Shown: positions 44,803-56,233, counted from the stretch's first letter. The stretch: DNA of 64,000 bases from Chloroflexota bacterium (GCA_003243965.1 QHBO01000031.1:26455-90454), one strand, 5' to 3'. Notes: a model not told the origin generated them from the letters alone. A program made the numbers and translations.

Positions 44803-45245
44803 TTGGAGGCCGCGTTCGGTCCGTTGGAGCCGGTGGCGGCCGCAGTGGTGGCGCCGTCCGGGTCGCGGGCCGGCGGGGTCTGCGCGAGCAGCCCGATCGC
44901 CTCCGGATAGCCCAACGGACGCAGCCCCTGGTGCGCGTGGCCGTTGGCGGCGGGCTCGTACCCGTACCGCGAGATGCGCATCGGATAGATCCCGATCGCC
45001 ACCGGCGCCCGCACCTCGACCGACAGCTCGAGGCCGATCTCATCGCGGTTCCAGAGCTCCCCGAGTTTCGCGGCTTCACGATCCGGGAGCCCGATGAAGG
45101 CGACGGTCCCGTTCCGCTGCAGACGCGACATCGCGTCGGGATCGTCGAGTCCGAATCTTCGGCGGAGCTCCGCGACCGGGACATATGCGCGCGAGCTGAT
45201 GAATCGCCGAAGGCTCGAAGTGCTCGGCCGCTTGCTGGCATTCAT
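44799..45245 (-). CDS. Hypothetical protein
   Basis: 148 aa; operonic overlap with 44437..44802. Confidence 0.55.
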   Translation of the reverse strand: MNASKRPSTSSLRRFISSRAYVPVAELRRRFGLDDPDAMSRLQRNGTVAFIGLPDREAAKLGELWNRDEIGLELSVEVRAPVAIGIYPMRISRYGYEPAANGHAHQGLRPLGYPEAIGLLAQTPPARDPDGATTAAATGSNGPNAASK

Positions 45246-45294
45246 GAGGTTCCCGCCAGTGTACCGGCCATCGCCATCGGTCGCTCCGCGGGGC

Positions 45295-46233
45295 TCAGCG
45301 GCGCTCGCCGAACATGGTCCGCATCACGAACAGCACGTTGGCCGGCCGCTCGGCGAGACGCCGCATGAAGTACGGATACCACTCGGTCCCGTATGGGACG
45401 TAGATCCGCAGCCGATACCCCTCCTCGATCAGCCGTCGCTGCAGATCACGGCGGATGCCGTACAGCATCTGGAACTCGAACCGGTCCGGACCGATGGCGT
45501 GCTGGCGGACGTGCGCCAGCACGTCCGCGATCATCCTCGGGTCGTGGGTCGCCACCCCGGGATAGGCGTCGGCGTCGAGCAGGGTCGTGACCAGCTCGAC
45601 GAACGAGCGATCGATCTCCTCGCGCCGCTGCCATGCGATCGACTCGGGCTCTGCATACGCACCCTTGCACACACGCACCCGCACGCGGGCGGCGGCAAGC
45701 TCGGCGACATCGGTCCGCGACCGGTGGAGGTAGGCCTGGATCACCGGCCCCACGTCGCAGCCATCGGCTCGCAGGCGCCGAACGACCTCGAGGGTCCGAT
45801 CGGTGTCGCGAGACGACTCCATGTCGATCCGGACGAAGATCCCGTGCCGTCTGCCGGCGGCGACCACCGGACCGATCACCTGCAGGCAGGTCTCCACACC
45901 CAGGTCGAGCCCCATCTGGGTCAGCTTGACGCTGACGTTGGCGTCCAGCCCGTCCGCCGCGATGCGCTCGATGGTCGCCACGTACGCGGCCGCGGCGGCG
46001 TCGGCGGTGGCTCGGTCGCTGACGCTTTCGCCCAGGACGTCGAGCGTGGCGCTCGCCCCGGAGGCGTTGAGCGCGCGGACCGCTTCGGCCGCCTCGGCCA
46101 GGGTGGTGCCGGCCACGAAGCGGAGCGCCACGCGGCGAAGGCCGGGCGTGCGCAGCGCGAGACGAGCCACCCAACGTCGATGCGAGAGCCACAGGAACAA
46201 TGCGCGGAGCGGCCCGTCGAGCATCGCGGCCAT
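45295..46233 (-). CDS. Proline dehydrogenase
   Basis: ATLDVLGESVSD.., NVSVKLTQMGLDLG, FVRIDMESSRDTDRTL, VIQAYLHRSRTDV, VRVCKGAYAEPE, EFQMLYGIRRDLQRRL, VPYGTEWYPYFMRRLAERPANV. Confidence 0.93.
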   Translation of the reverse strand: MAAMLDGPLRALFLWLSHRRWVARLALRTPGLRRVALRFVAGTTLAEAAEAVRALNASGASATLDVLGESVSDRATADAAAAAYVATIERIAADGLDANVSVKLTQMGLDLGVETCLQVIGPVVAAGRRHGIFVRIDMESSRDTDRTLEVVRRLRADGCDVGPVIQAYLHRSRTDVAELAAARVRVRVCKGAYAEPESIAWQRREEIDRSFVELVTTLLDADAYPGVATHDPRMIADVLAHVRQHAIGPDRFEFQMLYGIRRDLQRRLIEEGYRLRIYVPYGTEWYPYFMRRLAERPANVLFVMRTMFGERR

Positions 46234-46242
46234 GCTAGCCGC

Positions 46243-46587
46243 CTAGCGGCCGTCCGACCGGCGCCCGTGGCCCCAGCCGCGCGCCCGCTCCACGGCGCGT
46301 CGGATCATCTCCTTGGTCGGCACATTCGACGGGCTGTCCGCCTGCGCCGGATAGGCCCGCAGGGCCAGGGCCGGGGTCGCTGTGGCGCCGTCAGGCTCGA
46401 TGTCCCGGCCATCGATCCGAATCGTGGGTGACCCGGGAAAGCGGAGCAGCTCGGCGTCCTCCGCCGAACTGACGGCGACCATCTGGATCGGCGTCTCGAA
46501 GGCGTCCTCGGTGAGCACCTCCACGAGGCGCTGGCGCGTCTCCATGTAGTGCGGGTCGCCATCCCAGAACAGGAGCTCGCAGCGCAC
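46243..46587 (-). CDS. Thioredoxin-like/DsbA-like small protein
   Basis: CELLFWDGDPHYMETRQRLVEVLTEDAFETPIQMVAVSSAEDAELLRFPGSPTIRIDGRDIEP resembles thioredoxin-fold proteins with a cis-Pro (SPTIR) loop; GTG start. Confidence 0.65.
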   Translation of the reverse strand: MRCELLFWDGDPHYMETRQRLVEVLTEDAFETPIQMVAVSSAEDAELLRFPGSPTIRIDGRDIEPDGATATPALALRAYPAQADSPSNVPTKEMIRRAVERARGWGHGRRSDGR

Positions 46588-46589
46588 GG

Positions 46590-46868
46590 CTACCTCGAGC
46601 CGGTGGCGGCGAAGAAGGCGATCACGCCGAGCAGCGCGACCCCTCCCAGCGCGGCGCCGATCCATACCCGCCGGCGCTCCGCCCCGGTCATCCCCTCCCG
46701 GAGGCCTGCAGGCCGGTTCCGGTCGGCGCGGCCCCGCCAGGCGAGATAGCGCTCCGTGTTGAGGTCGCGCGCGTCGCGGTGCCGATAGGCGGACCATGCC
46801 GGCCAGCCAATCGCGTAGGCGGCTGCGCCGGCGACCGCGGCGACCACCAGCCAGATGAGCGGCGTCAT
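46590..46868 (-). CDS. Small two-TM membrane protein
   Basis: MTPLIWLVVAAVAGAAAYAIGWPAWSAYRHRDARDLNTERYLAWRG...RRRVWIGAALGGVALLGVIAFFAATGSR; ATGA overlap with pgl. Confidence 0.65.
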   Translation of the reverse strand: MTPLIWLVVAAVAGAAAYAIGWPAWSAYRHRDARDLNTERYLAWRGRADRNRPAGLREGMTGAERRRVWIGAALGGVALLGVIAFFAATGSR

Positions 46869-47620
46869 GCGCGCAGCGTAGCGTTCGGCCCGCTCTCCGC
46901 GGCCTGATCGACGAGCCACGTCACTCGCTCCCCGCGCACTCGGCCCGCCGGCAGCGCCGCCCCCGAGCGCACGCCGCGCAGCGCGTCCGCCTTGTCCGCG
47001 CCGGTGACCGTGAACAGGGCGAGCCGCGCGGCGTCGAGCACCGGGAAGGTGAGCGTCATCCGCCACGCGGCGGGGCCGGGCGCCCAGTTGGCAACCACCC
47101 AGCGATCGGCCACGGTCAGCGCCGCGCTCTCCGGAAAGAGCGATGCGGTGTGCCCATCGGGTCCCATGCCCAGGCAGATCAGGTCGAAGCGGGGCGGTTC
47201 GGCTCCCCGCGCCTCAAAGGCGAGGCGCAGCTCTCCCTCGTAGGCGAGCGCCGCGCCGTCCAGATCGGCGACCTCCGCCTGCATGCGGTGCACCGCGTCG
47301 GCACGCACGCCGCGAGGACCGCCGGTCAGCGGCGCGATGAGCATCTGGTACGCCACGCCGAAGTTCGACTCCGGGTGGTCCGGCGGCACGGCGCGCTCGT
47401 CGACCCAGAAGAACTCGACACGGCTCCAGTCGATCTGCGCGCGCCGGGGCGCCGACACGAGGAGCGGAAAAACCAGCTTGGGCGTGGAGCCGCCCGAGAG
47501 GGCGACGCGGAAGCGGCCGCGTTGCTCGATGGCCGCCTGACCCTCGGCCAGGAAGCGGTCGGCGGTGGCCGCGGCGACCGCCGACGGATCCGGGTAGGTG
47601 TCGAAGGTCGGGACGCTCAC
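46865..47620 (-). CDS. pgl: 6-phosphogluconolactonase
   Basis: FRVALSGGSTPKLVFPLL, FFWVDERAVPPDHPESNFG, LICLGMGPDGHTASLFPES. Confidence 0.93.
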   Translation of the reverse strand: MSVPTFDTYPDPSAVAAATADRFLAEGQAAIEQRGRFRVALSGGSTPKLVFPLLVSAPRRAQIDWSRVEFFWVDERAVPPDHPESNFGVAYQMLIAPLTGGPRGVRADAVHRMQAEVADLDGAALAYEGELRLAFEARGAEPPRFDLICLGMGPDGHTASLFPESAALTVADRWVVANWAPGPAAWRMTLTFPVLDAARLALFTVTGADKADALRGVRSGAALPAGRVRGERVTWLVDQAAESGPNATLRA

Positions 47621-48948
47621 TCGGTACCGCTGTCGCCCGGTTGCGCCGAGGCGAGCAGGATGGCCGCGGCACGCAGCGCCGCCTCGTAGACGAGCTCGTG
47701 GCTCTCGACCACCAGCTGCTGGCTGAGGAGGTGCGACTCGGTGTCCTCCGGAACCGCGGTCCGCCGCAGGGAGGCGGTCATCCCGTCGGCGTTGGTGGCC
47801 ACCGTCGCCTGCCGGGCATCGCGGTCGATGATGAACTCGGCGGCCCCGGTCTCGCCCAGGGAGCGGAGACGCAGCTGCACGAGCTCTCCGGGAGGCAGCT
47901 GCTCGACCGGCTGCGGCTCGATGATCAGGTCGACCATCTCGTAGCGGCCCTCCAAGCGGAGTCGCGCGGCGCCATCGGTCAGCGGCTGGATGGTCCGGTA
48001 GCGCTTCCAGCCCAGGCGAGTCGCCAGCCAGCCCGCGTACAGCATCGCCTGGCTCAGGGGAGACGCGACCCCCGGGGCAACGTCGTCGCCGCTCGCCACC
48101 ACGTGCTCGGGCCTCCCCTGCGGCCCGGCCGCGTAGCGGATCAGCAGCCGGTTGAGATTCGGCAGGTACCGGCGGAACCGAGGCGTGTCGAAGAACTGCG
48201 CGGTGAGCTCCTGCAGCGGCCCCAGTCGCTCCCAGCTGAGGTCGCCGACCCCGGTCCGCCGCCGCAGCGAGCCGAGCCGCCTGAACCCGACCAGCAGGTC
48301 GCCGAAGTCCGAGCTGTCGACGATCAGCCGGTCCGCGATCCCGACCAGCTGCTCAAAGACGGGGTGACCGATGGGCGGCGCCCCGGGCCACCAGACGAGG
48401 GTCGGTAGATCGTGGATCAGCAGCGGCGCGACCACGCCGGCCAGGTGGCTCGCCGCCTCGCCGCGCACGGTGAGGATCACCTGCTCGTAGCAGACGCGCT
48501 CGCCACCACCGGTCGGAGTCTGGCAGTGGACGCTGATCCGGGCATCGACCGAGTCGCCGGACGCCTCGTGGTTGGCGACCAGCACGATGGCGCGGGACGG
48601 ATGGCGTGCGCCGAGCCCCATCATCGTCTTCACCACGCGTTCGGCCGCCGATTCGTCGAGGACGGTCACGATCAGGTTCAGGACCGATGCACGCGCGTGC
48701 GCGAGCTCGGTGGTGTCCACCGACTCGTCCCCCTGGATCAGCTGCCGGACGGGAACGTGCCAGAGCGTCATCAGCTGCGCCTCCACCGCCCGCACGGTGG
48801 TGCCCCGCTGCTCCCAGACCGGCGTGGCGAGGGTTTCGCCCTCGCCGAAGCGCATCAGGCGCCGATGGACCGCCTGCTCGCGCTCGGCCCCATCAGCGAC
48901 CGGCTGCGGCTTCCCCGGCTGCTGCTGCGGGGCGTCCGGGTTGGTCAT
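47617..48948 (-). CDS. opcA: Glucose-6-phosphate dehydrogenase assembly protein OpcA-like
   Basis: Located between zwf and pgl; ARASVLNLIVTVLDES.., PLLIHDLPTLVWWPGAPP, VGIADRLIVDSSDFGD; OpcA family. Confidence 0.9.
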   Translation of the reverse strand: MTNPDAPQQQPGKPQPVADGAEREQAVHRRLMRFGEGETLATPVWEQRGTTVRAVEAQLMTLWHVPVRQLIQGDESVDTTELAHARASVLNLIVTVLDESAAERVVKTMMGLGARHPSRAIVLVANHEASGDSVDARISVHCQTPTGGGERVCYEQVILTVRGEAASHLAGVVAPLLIHDLPTLVWWPGAPPIGHPVFEQLVGIADRLIVDSSDFGDLLVGFRRLGSLRRRTGVGDLSWERLGPLQELTAQFFDTPRFRRYLPNLNRLLIRYAAGPQGRPEHVVASGDDVAPGVASPLSQAMLYAGWLATRLGWKRYRTIQPLTDGAARLRLEGRYEMVDLIIEPQPVEQLPPGELVQLRLRSLGETGAAEFIIDRDARQATVATNADGMTASLRRTAVPEDTESHLLSQQLVVESHELVYEAALRAAAILLASAQPGDSGTE

Positions 48949-48958
48949 CGGTCCGGGA

Positions 48959-50599
48959 TCAGGGGCGGCGCCACTGGCGCCCGTCCCGTTCCAGCAGCTC
49001 GTCGGCCGCCGGCGGCCCCCACGTTCCGCCCGCGTAGAAGTGCAGCGCCCCGCCCTCGCCGCCGGCCCAGGCCTTCAGGACCGGCTCGAGGATCTCCCAG
49101 GCACGCTCAACCTCGTCACCCCGGGTGAAGAGCGACGGATCGCCGATCATCGCGTCGAGCAGCAGGGTCTCGTAGGCATCGGGCGAGTCGACCGCAAACG
49201 ACGATCCGTAGCGGAAGTCCATGTTGACGCTGCGAATCTGCAGCCCCTGGCCCGGCACCTTGGCGCCGAAGCGCAGCAGGATGCCCTCATCGGGCTGGAT
49301 GCGGATGGCCAGGATGTTCGGGTCGATGGCCGGCGTGCCGGCACGCGCGAAGAGCGCCAGCGGCGCGCGCTTGAACTGGACGCTGATCTCGGTCGCCCGG
49401 GTGGCGAGCGTCTTACCGGTGCGGATGTAGAACGGCACGCCGGCCCAGCGCCACGAGTCGATGGCGACCTTCATGGCCACGAACGTCTCCGTCTGCGAGT
49501 CGGGCGCCACCTCCGGCTCGTCCCGGTAGGCGTGCACCTTCTCGCCCTCGACCCACCCGGAGACGTACTGGCCGCGCACCACGTTGGCGGCGACGTCCGA
49601 GCGGGTCATCGGCTTCACCGCGCGCAACACCTTCACCTTCTCGTCGCGGAGGTCCTGCGCCTTGAACTCGACCGGCGGCTCCATGGCGAACACGGTGAGC
49701 AGCTGGAGCCCGTGGTTCTGCACGATGTCGCGCAGCGCGCCCGTCTGGTCGTAGAACTCGCCGCGACCCTCGACGCCGACCGTTTCGGCGACGGTGATCT
49801 GCACCGAGTCGATGTAGCGGCGGTTCCAGATTGGTTCGAAGAGGCCGTTTCCGAAGCGGAAGACGGCGAGGTTCTGGACCGTCTCCTTCCCGAGGTAGTG
49901 GTCGATGCGGTAGACCTGCGACTCGTCGAAGACCTGGTTGATCTCGCGGTTCAGCTTGCCGGCCGAGACGAGGTCGAAGCCGAACGGCTTCTCCACGATC
50001 ACGCGGGACCAGCCGCGCTTGGTGCCCTCCGGGCGCTCCTCGCCGCTGGCGGTCAGTCCGGCGGCCCCGAGCTGCTTGACGATCTCCGGATACAGCGTCG
50101 GGGGAACGGCGAGGTAGAAGAGGCGGTTTCCCGAGGTCCCGCGGTCGCGATCGAGCCGATCAAGCCGCTTGGCCAGCTCCTGGTACGCCGCGGGATCGTG
50201 GAACTCGCCGCGGTGGTAGGCGACCCCCTGAGCGAACGAGTCCCACACCGCGGCGTTGACCGGGCGGTTGCGGCTGTACTCGTTGATGCCCTCGAGCAGG
50301 TGATCGCGGAACTGATCGTCGGTCATCTCCCGGCGGGCGAAGCCCACCACGCTGAACTCCCCGGGCAGGAACCCGCCGAGCATCAGGTTATAGAGCGCCG
50401 GCCCGAGCTTGCGAAGGGTCAGGTCGCCGGTGGCACCGATGATGATCATCGTGCACGGCTCGGGCATGCGATCCAGGCGCAGCCCTTCGCGCAGCGGATT
50501 CGGCGACGGGCGCTGGCCGTTCCCGTCGCGCTGGGGGCGTGCGTCGGCGGAGATGTCGGGCTCGGTGACGCTCGTCGCCGGCGTGGCGCGGGTGGTCAA
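48959..50599 (-). CDS. zwf: Glucose-6-phosphate 1-dehydrogenase
   Basis: MIIIGATGDLTLRKLGPALYNL, VIVEKPFGFD, YRIDHYLGKETVQNLAVFRFGN, IRTGKTLATRATEI. Start TTG at 50599 is plausible. Confidence 0.94.
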   Translation of the reverse strand: MTTRATPATSVTEPDISADARPQRDGNGQRPSPNPLREGLRLDRMPEPCTMIIIGATGDLTLRKLGPALYNLMLGGFLPGEFSVVGFARREMTDDQFRDHLLEGINEYSRNRPVNAAVWDSFAQGVAYHRGEFHDPAAYQELAKRLDRLDRDRGTSGNRLFYLAVPPTLYPEIVKQLGAAGLTASGEERPEGTKRGWSRVIVEKPFGFDLVSAGKLNREINQVFDESQVYRIDHYLGKETVQNLAVFRFGNGLFEPIWNRRYIDSVQITVAETVGVEGRGEFYDQTGALRDIVQNHGLQLLTVFAMEPPVEFKAQDLRDEKVKVLRAVKPMTRSDVAANVVRGQYVSGWVEGEKVHAYRDEPEVAPDSQTETFVAMKVAIDSWRWAGVPFYIRTGKTLATRATEISVQFKRAPLALFARAGTPAIDPNILAIRIQPDEGILLRFGAKVPGQGLQIRSVNMDFRYGSSFAVDSPDAYETLLLDAMIGDPSLFTRGDEVERAWEILEPVLKAWAGGEGGALHFYAGGTWGPPAADELLERDGRQWRRP

Positions 50600-50601
50600 G
50601 G

Positions 50602-51558
<957 letters not shown>

Positions 51559-51590
51559 CGTCGCCTCCGTCGTTCCTTCGTCCGTTTCGA

Positions 51591-53264
51591 CTACGCCTGC
51601 ACGCTTCCCGCCAGCGCACCGTCCACCATCGCCAACAGCCGGTCGAGGCCCTCTTCGAGCGACGCGAGGTGGACCCGCAGCACGCGCCGATTGCGCCGCT
51701 GCAGCGACTCCAGGTCGCCCAGCGCCTGGGCCGCGATCAGCGTGCCGAAGCTCTCTTCCCACCCGGGGATCGGGAGGTCCTTCGCCGGTTCCGCGGTCAG
51801 CTGCAGGTAGACCCCGGACGGCGGTCCGCCCTTGTGCAGCTGCCCGGTCGAGTGCAAGAAGCGCGGGCCGAACCCCAGCGTGGTGGCGGTTCCCAGGGCG
51901 TCACGCGTCCGCTGCCGGATCCGCTGCAGCTGGTCGCGGACCGGCGGCTCCATCGGCAGGTAGGCGAGGATCGCCAGGTAATCGCCGGCGCGCACCAGCT
52001 CGAGCAGCTGGCGCACCGCACCCTCGACGCTGTACGGCGAGTCGCCGAGGGCGGAGGCATCGGCGTAAGCGGCGAGGCCCGGCTCGGCGACGATCGGCGC
52101 CGGGGCGGGCAGCGCGCCGCGCTCGCGGTAGCGCTGGAGGAGGGCGCTAGTGGCGTCCTTGCTCTCCTGCACGTTGGGCTGGTCGAAGGGATCGATGCCC
52201 AGCACGATGCCCGCAGCGGCGGTCGCGATCTCCCAGCGGACGAACTCGGCGCCGATGTCGAGCGGAGCCTGCAGACCGATGCGCTGCACCGGGTGCCCGG
52301 CCGATTCCAGCTGGCCGGCGAGGCCGTCGAGGGACTCGTCCTCGTCCCCGGCCAGCGACAGGACGACGAAGCAGCGGTCGGTGCCATACGCCGACGCGTC
52401 CGCGAGCGGCTCCCCGACCACCGGCACGATCCCGGTTCCCTGCTTGCCGGTGCTCTCGGCGATGAGCTGCTCCGCCCAGTCGCCAAAGCTCGCCAGGCGC
52501 GGCGTGGTCAGGATCGTCAGCTTGTCGCGTCCGGCCCGCGCCGCCTCGCCGAGTGTGGCGCCCAGCTGAAGCCCGGGGTTCTCGTTCGGCGGGCGGCGGC
52601 ACGCCTCGGCCATGCGTCGCGCGGCGTCAAGCAGCCCAGCGAGGTCGACCCCGTGGAGGGCGGCGGGCACCAGCCCGAAGACGCTCAGCGCCGAATACCG
52701 GCCCCCGACGTCCGGCGGCGCCTCGAGGATGCCGCGGAACTCCTGGGAGCGGGCGACGTCGACCAGCGCGGTGCCGGGGTCGGTGATCGCCAGGAAGTCG
52801 AGGGCCGGCGCGACCTCGGCCATCGCGGCGTGGTAGGCATTCGGCTCGGTGGTCGTCCCCGACTTGCTGCTGACGCAGAAGATGGTCCGGGCCGAGGCGC
52901 CCCACTCGCGGAAGCCGCGCACCACGTCCGGATGCGTCGAGTCGAGGATCCGCAGCGTGACGTCGCCGTCCGGGAACGTGCGGCTGAACAGCTCGGGGGC
53001 CAGGCTGGAGCCTCCCATCCCGAGCACCGCCGCACGGCGGTAGCCATCGGCCCGGACCGCGTCGGCCAGGTGCCCGAGCTCATTGACCCGGGACCGCATC
53101 GTCTCGGGCAGATCGAGCCAGCCCATCCATCGGGCAAGATCTTCAGGGGCCTTGCCGGAAGCGGCCCACAGGCTGCCGTCCTTGGCCCACAGGCGGGTGG
53201 CCACATCGTCGGCTGTCCAGGCGCGGAGGCGCGCCGCAACCGCCTCGGCGAGTTCCTGGCTCAT
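51591..53264 (-). CDS. pgi: Glucose-6-phosphate isomerase
   Basis: AVLGMGGSSLAPELFSRTFPD, FCVSSKSGTTTEPNAYH, RYSALSVFGLVPAAL; ATGA overlap with tal. Confidence 0.9.
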   Translation of the reverse strand: MSQELAEAVAARLRAWTADDVATRLWAKDGSLWAASGKAPEDLARWMGWLDLPETMRSRVNELGHLADAVRADGYRRAAVLGMGGSSLAPELFSRTFPDGDVTLRILDSTHPDVVRGFREWGASARTIFCVSSKSGTTTEPNAYHAAMAEVAPALDFLAITDPGTALVDVARSQEFRGILEAPPDVGGRYSALSVFGLVPAALHGVDLAGLLDAARRMAEACRRPPNENPGLQLGATLGEAARAGRDKLTILTTPRLASFGDWAEQLIAESTGKQGTGIVPVVGEPLADASAYGTDRCFVVLSLAGDEDESLDGLAGQLESAGHPVQRIGLQAPLDIGAEFVRWEIATAAAGIVLGIDPFDQPNVQESKDATSALLQRYRERGALPAPAPIVAEPGLAAYADASALGDSPYSVEGAVRQLLELVRAGDYLAILAYLPMEPPVRDQLQRIRQRTRDALGTATTLGFGPRFLHSTGQLHKGGPPSGVYLQLTAEPAKDLPIPGWEESFGTLIAAQALGDLESLQRRNRRVLRVHLASLEEGLDRLLAMVDGALAGSVQA

Positions 53265-54364
53265 GCCGGCGCGAGCGACTTCCGCTGGCTGTCGATCGTC
53301 TGGATCAGCTCATCGAACGACTCGCCGAAGGCGGCGACCCCCTCCTCGATGAGCTCGCCGGTCACCCGCTCCATCGAGATCCCCATCGCCTCCAGCGCTC
53401 CGAGGTCCGCATGCGCCTCGTCGAGCCGCGCGTCCAGGGTGCGCTCCAGCCTGCCGTGATCGAGGAATGCCCTGATCGTATCGAGCGGCATGGTGTCGAC
53501 CGTCTCCGGACCGATCAGCTCCTCGACGTACAGCACGTCGCGATACTCCGGATTCTTGGTCGAGGTGCTCGCCCACAGGCAGCGCTGCACGTGCGCGCCG
53601 GCGTCACGCAGCTCCGCGAACTCGTTGCCCCCGAAGATCTTCGCGAACGACTCGTACGCGAGCTTGGCGTTGGCGATCGCCGCCTTGCCGCGCAGCTCCC
53701 GCGCCTCGGGCGTGCCCATCTCGTCGAGCCGCTTGTCGACCCTGGTGTCGACCCGGCTGACGAAGAAGCTCGCGACCGATGCGATCCGGCTCACGTCTTC
53801 CCCGCGCTCTTGGCGCTGGCGAAGGCCGGCGATGTAGGCGCGCGCCACGTCCTCATAGACCTGCACGCTGAACATCAGCGTGACGTTGACGTTGATCCCC
53901 TCGCTGATGGCGCGCTCGATGGCCGGTACGCCGGCCGGCGTGGCCGGGATCTTGATGAACACGTTCGGGCGCGCCAGCCGCGTCCAGAGGTGCCGGGCGC
54001 GCGCCAGGGTCCGCTCCGTGTCTTCGGCGACGTCGGGCTCGACCTCGATCGACACGAAACCGTCGGTGCCGCCAGACTCGTCGAACGTGGAGCGCAGCGC
54101 GTCCGCGGCATCGCCGACATCGGCCACCGCGATCGCCTCGTAGATGTCCCGGGTGTCCCGTCCATCGTCGAGCATCCGGGAGATCAGCTCATCGTATTGG
54201 CCGCCGGCGACCGCCTTGGCGAAGATCGTCGGGTTGCTGGTCAGGCCGCGGATTCCGTCGCGGACCATCTGGGCGAGCTTGCCGCTCGCGATCAGGTCAC
54301 GATCGATGAAGTCGATCCACGGGCTCTGGTCCTGCTCGGCGTGAAGCCGCTGCAGCGTGTTCAT
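53261..54364 (-). CDS. tal: Transaldolase
   Basis: SPWIDFIDRDLIASGKLAQMVRDGIRGLTSNPTIFAKAV, NVFIKIPATPAGVPAIERAISEGINVNVTLMFS, LWASTSTKNPEYRDVLYVEELIG. Confidence 0.94.
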   Translation of the reverse strand: MNTLQRLHAEQDQSPWIDFIDRDLIASGKLAQMVRDGIRGLTSNPTIFAKAVAGGQYDELISRMLDDGRDTRDIYEAIAVADVGDAADALRSTFDESGGTDGFVSIEVEPDVAEDTERTLARARHLWTRLARPNVFIKIPATPAGVPAIERAISEGINVNVTLMFSVQVYEDVARAYIAGLRQRQERGEDVSRIASVASFFVSRVDTRVDKRLDEMGTPEARELRGKAAIANAKLAYESFAKIFGGNEFAELRDAGAHVQRCLWASTSTKNPEYRDVLYVEELIGPETVDTMPLDTIRAFLDHGRLERTLDARLDEAHADLGALEAMGISMERVTGELIEEGVAAFGESFDELIQTIDSQRKSLAPA

Positions 54365-54376
54365 CGGTTTCCTCCT

Positions 54377-56233
54377 TCAGGCCGGGGCGCCGACCGCCGC
54401 GCGCGCCAGCGAGCGCGCCGCGTCCGCGATGTGCTCGGCGTCGATGCCGGCCGCGGCCATCTGCTCCATCGGTTTGCCCGAGCCGGGCATGTGGCGCACC
54501 GCCAGCTTCACGATCTTCGGGTGCGGGTCCGCATCGGCAAACACTTCCAGGACGGCGTCGCCGATCCCGCCCTCCGGCCAGTGGTCCTCGACGGTGATGA
54601 TCGCTCCAGTCTCGCGACCGGCTGTACGCAGCGTCTCGGCGTCGATCGGCTTCACCGAGTACAGGTCGATGACCCGCGCCCGGATCCCGTCCTCGGCCAG
54701 CGAATCGGCCGCCTTGAGCGCCTCGTGGAGGGTGATCCCCGCGCCCACCAGGGTCACCCGGTCCTCGTCGGAGCGCTTCACCACCCGCGCGCCACCGACA
54801 GGGAACTCCTCGCCCGGCGCGTAGATGACCGGCAGCTTCTCGCGCGTGGTGCGCAGGAAGATGATCCCCTCGCGGTCGGCCATCTGCGCCACCAGCTGGG
54901 CGGTCTGGTTCGGGTCGGACGGGTAGAGCACCGTGCTGCCGTACACCGCCCGCAGGCTCGCGATGTCCTCCAGCGCCATCTGCGACGGGCCGTCCTCACC
55001 GATGCTGACGCCCGCGTGACTGCCGACCAGGCACAGGTTTGCCTGGCTCACCGCCGCCATGCGCACGAAGTCGTAGGCGCGGCTCAGGAAGGCGGCGAAG
55101 GTCGAGGCGAACGGTCGCCAGCCACGAGCCTGCAGCCCGACCGCGGCGGCCACCATCTGCTGCTCGGCGATGTACATCTCGAAGTAGCGCTCGGGGAAGG
55201 CCTCCTTGAAGAGGTCCGCGTAGGTGGAGTTGCTGACCTCGCCGTCGAGCACCACCACGTCCCCGCGTGTGCGCCCGATGGCCGCCAACGCTTCCCCGTA
55301 CGCCTTGCGGGGTGCCTCCGCGCCGCCGAGCTCGTAGCGCGGCAGCTCCAGCGGCGCGTCGGCGTCGAACCGATGCGGCTCGCCACCCTGGTCAGGGCGG
55401 GCCACGTCCACGTGAATGTGGCGGATGCCACCCAGCTCGGCGATATCGGCCTCCGGGTGGGGCACCGGCTTGCCGTGCGCGCCGTTCTTGTTGGCCACCT
55501 CGCCGACGCCCTGCCCTTTCACCGTGCGCGCCACGATGACGGTCGGCCGATCCCGGCTGGCCACCGCCTCCGCATAGGCGCGGTCGATCTGCGCCACGTC
55601 ATGCCCGTCGATCTCGATCGCGTTCCAGCCGCACGAGCGCGCGCGGCCGGCGTAGTAGTCGAGGTCCCAGCCGTGCATCGTCTCCCCGGTCTGGCCGAGC
55701 CGGTTGACGTCGATGATCGCGGTCAGGTTGCTCAGCTTGTTGAACGCGGCGTGCTCGAACGCCTCCCACATCGAGCCCTCGGCCATCTCCGAGTCACCGC
55801 ACAGCACCCAGACCCGGTACGGCAGCCGGTCGAGCCGCTGCCCGGCGAGCGCGACGCCGACACCCACCGGCAGCCCCTGCCCCAGCGAGCCGGTCGCGAC
55901 GTCGACCCATGGCAGCACCGGGGTCGGGTGGCCCTGGATGCGGCTGCCGAACTGGCGGAAGGTGAGCATCTCCTCGTCGGAGATCGCACCCGCCGCCTTG
56001 TAGATGGCGTACAGCAGCGGTGACGCGTGACCCTTGCTGAAGATCAGATGGTCGTTGTGCGGATCCTCGGGGCGACCGAAGTCATAGTGCAGGTGCCTGC
56101 TGATCAGGACCGCCATCAGGTCTGCGGCGGACATCGAGGAGGTCGGGTGGCCGGACCCGGCGGCCGAGCTGGACCGGATGGAATCGACGCGGAGCTGCTG
56201 CCCCAGCTCTCGCCACTGCTCGAGGTCGTTCAT
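54377..56233 (-). CDS. tkt: Transketolase
   Basis: AGSGHPTSSMSAADLMAVL, GSLGQGLPVGVGVALAG, VLCGDSEMAEGSMWEAFEHA, SHAGVSIGEDGPSQMALEDIA. Confidence 0.94.
   Translation of the reverse strand: MNDLEQWRELGQQLRVDSIRSSSAAGSGHPTSSMSAADLMAVLISRHLHYDFGRPEDPHNDHLIFSKGHASPLLYAIYKAAGAISDEEMLTFRQFGSRIQGHPTPVLPWVDVATGSLGQGLPVGVGVALAGQRLDRLPYRVWVLCGDSEMAEGSMWEAFEHAAFNKLSNLTAIIDVNRLGQTGETMHGWDLDYYAGRARSCGWNAIEIDGHDVAQIDRAYAEAVASRDRPTVIVARTVKGQGVGEVANKNGAHGKPVPHPEADIAELGGIRHIHVDVARPDQGGEPHRFDADAPLELPRYELGGAEAPRKAYGEALAAIGRTRGDVVVLDGEVSNSTYADLFKEAFPERYFEMYIAEQQMVAAAVGLQARGWRPFASTFAAFLSRAYDFVRMAAVSQANLCLVGSHAGVSIGEDGPSQMALEDIASLRAVYGSTVLYPSDPNQTAQLVAQMADREGIIFLRTTREKLPVIYAPGEEFPVGGARVVKRSDEDRVTLVGAGITLHEALKAADSLAEDGIRARVIDLYSVKPIDAETLRTAGRETGAIITVEDHWPEGGIGDAVLEVFADADPHPKIVKLAVRHMPGSGKPMEQMAAAGIDAEHIADAARSLARAAVGAPA

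Noticed and set aside
53411-56023. 870-aa plus-strand ORF
   Set aside because: Antisense to transaldolase and transketolase, no recognisable domain; GC-skewed shadow ORF.
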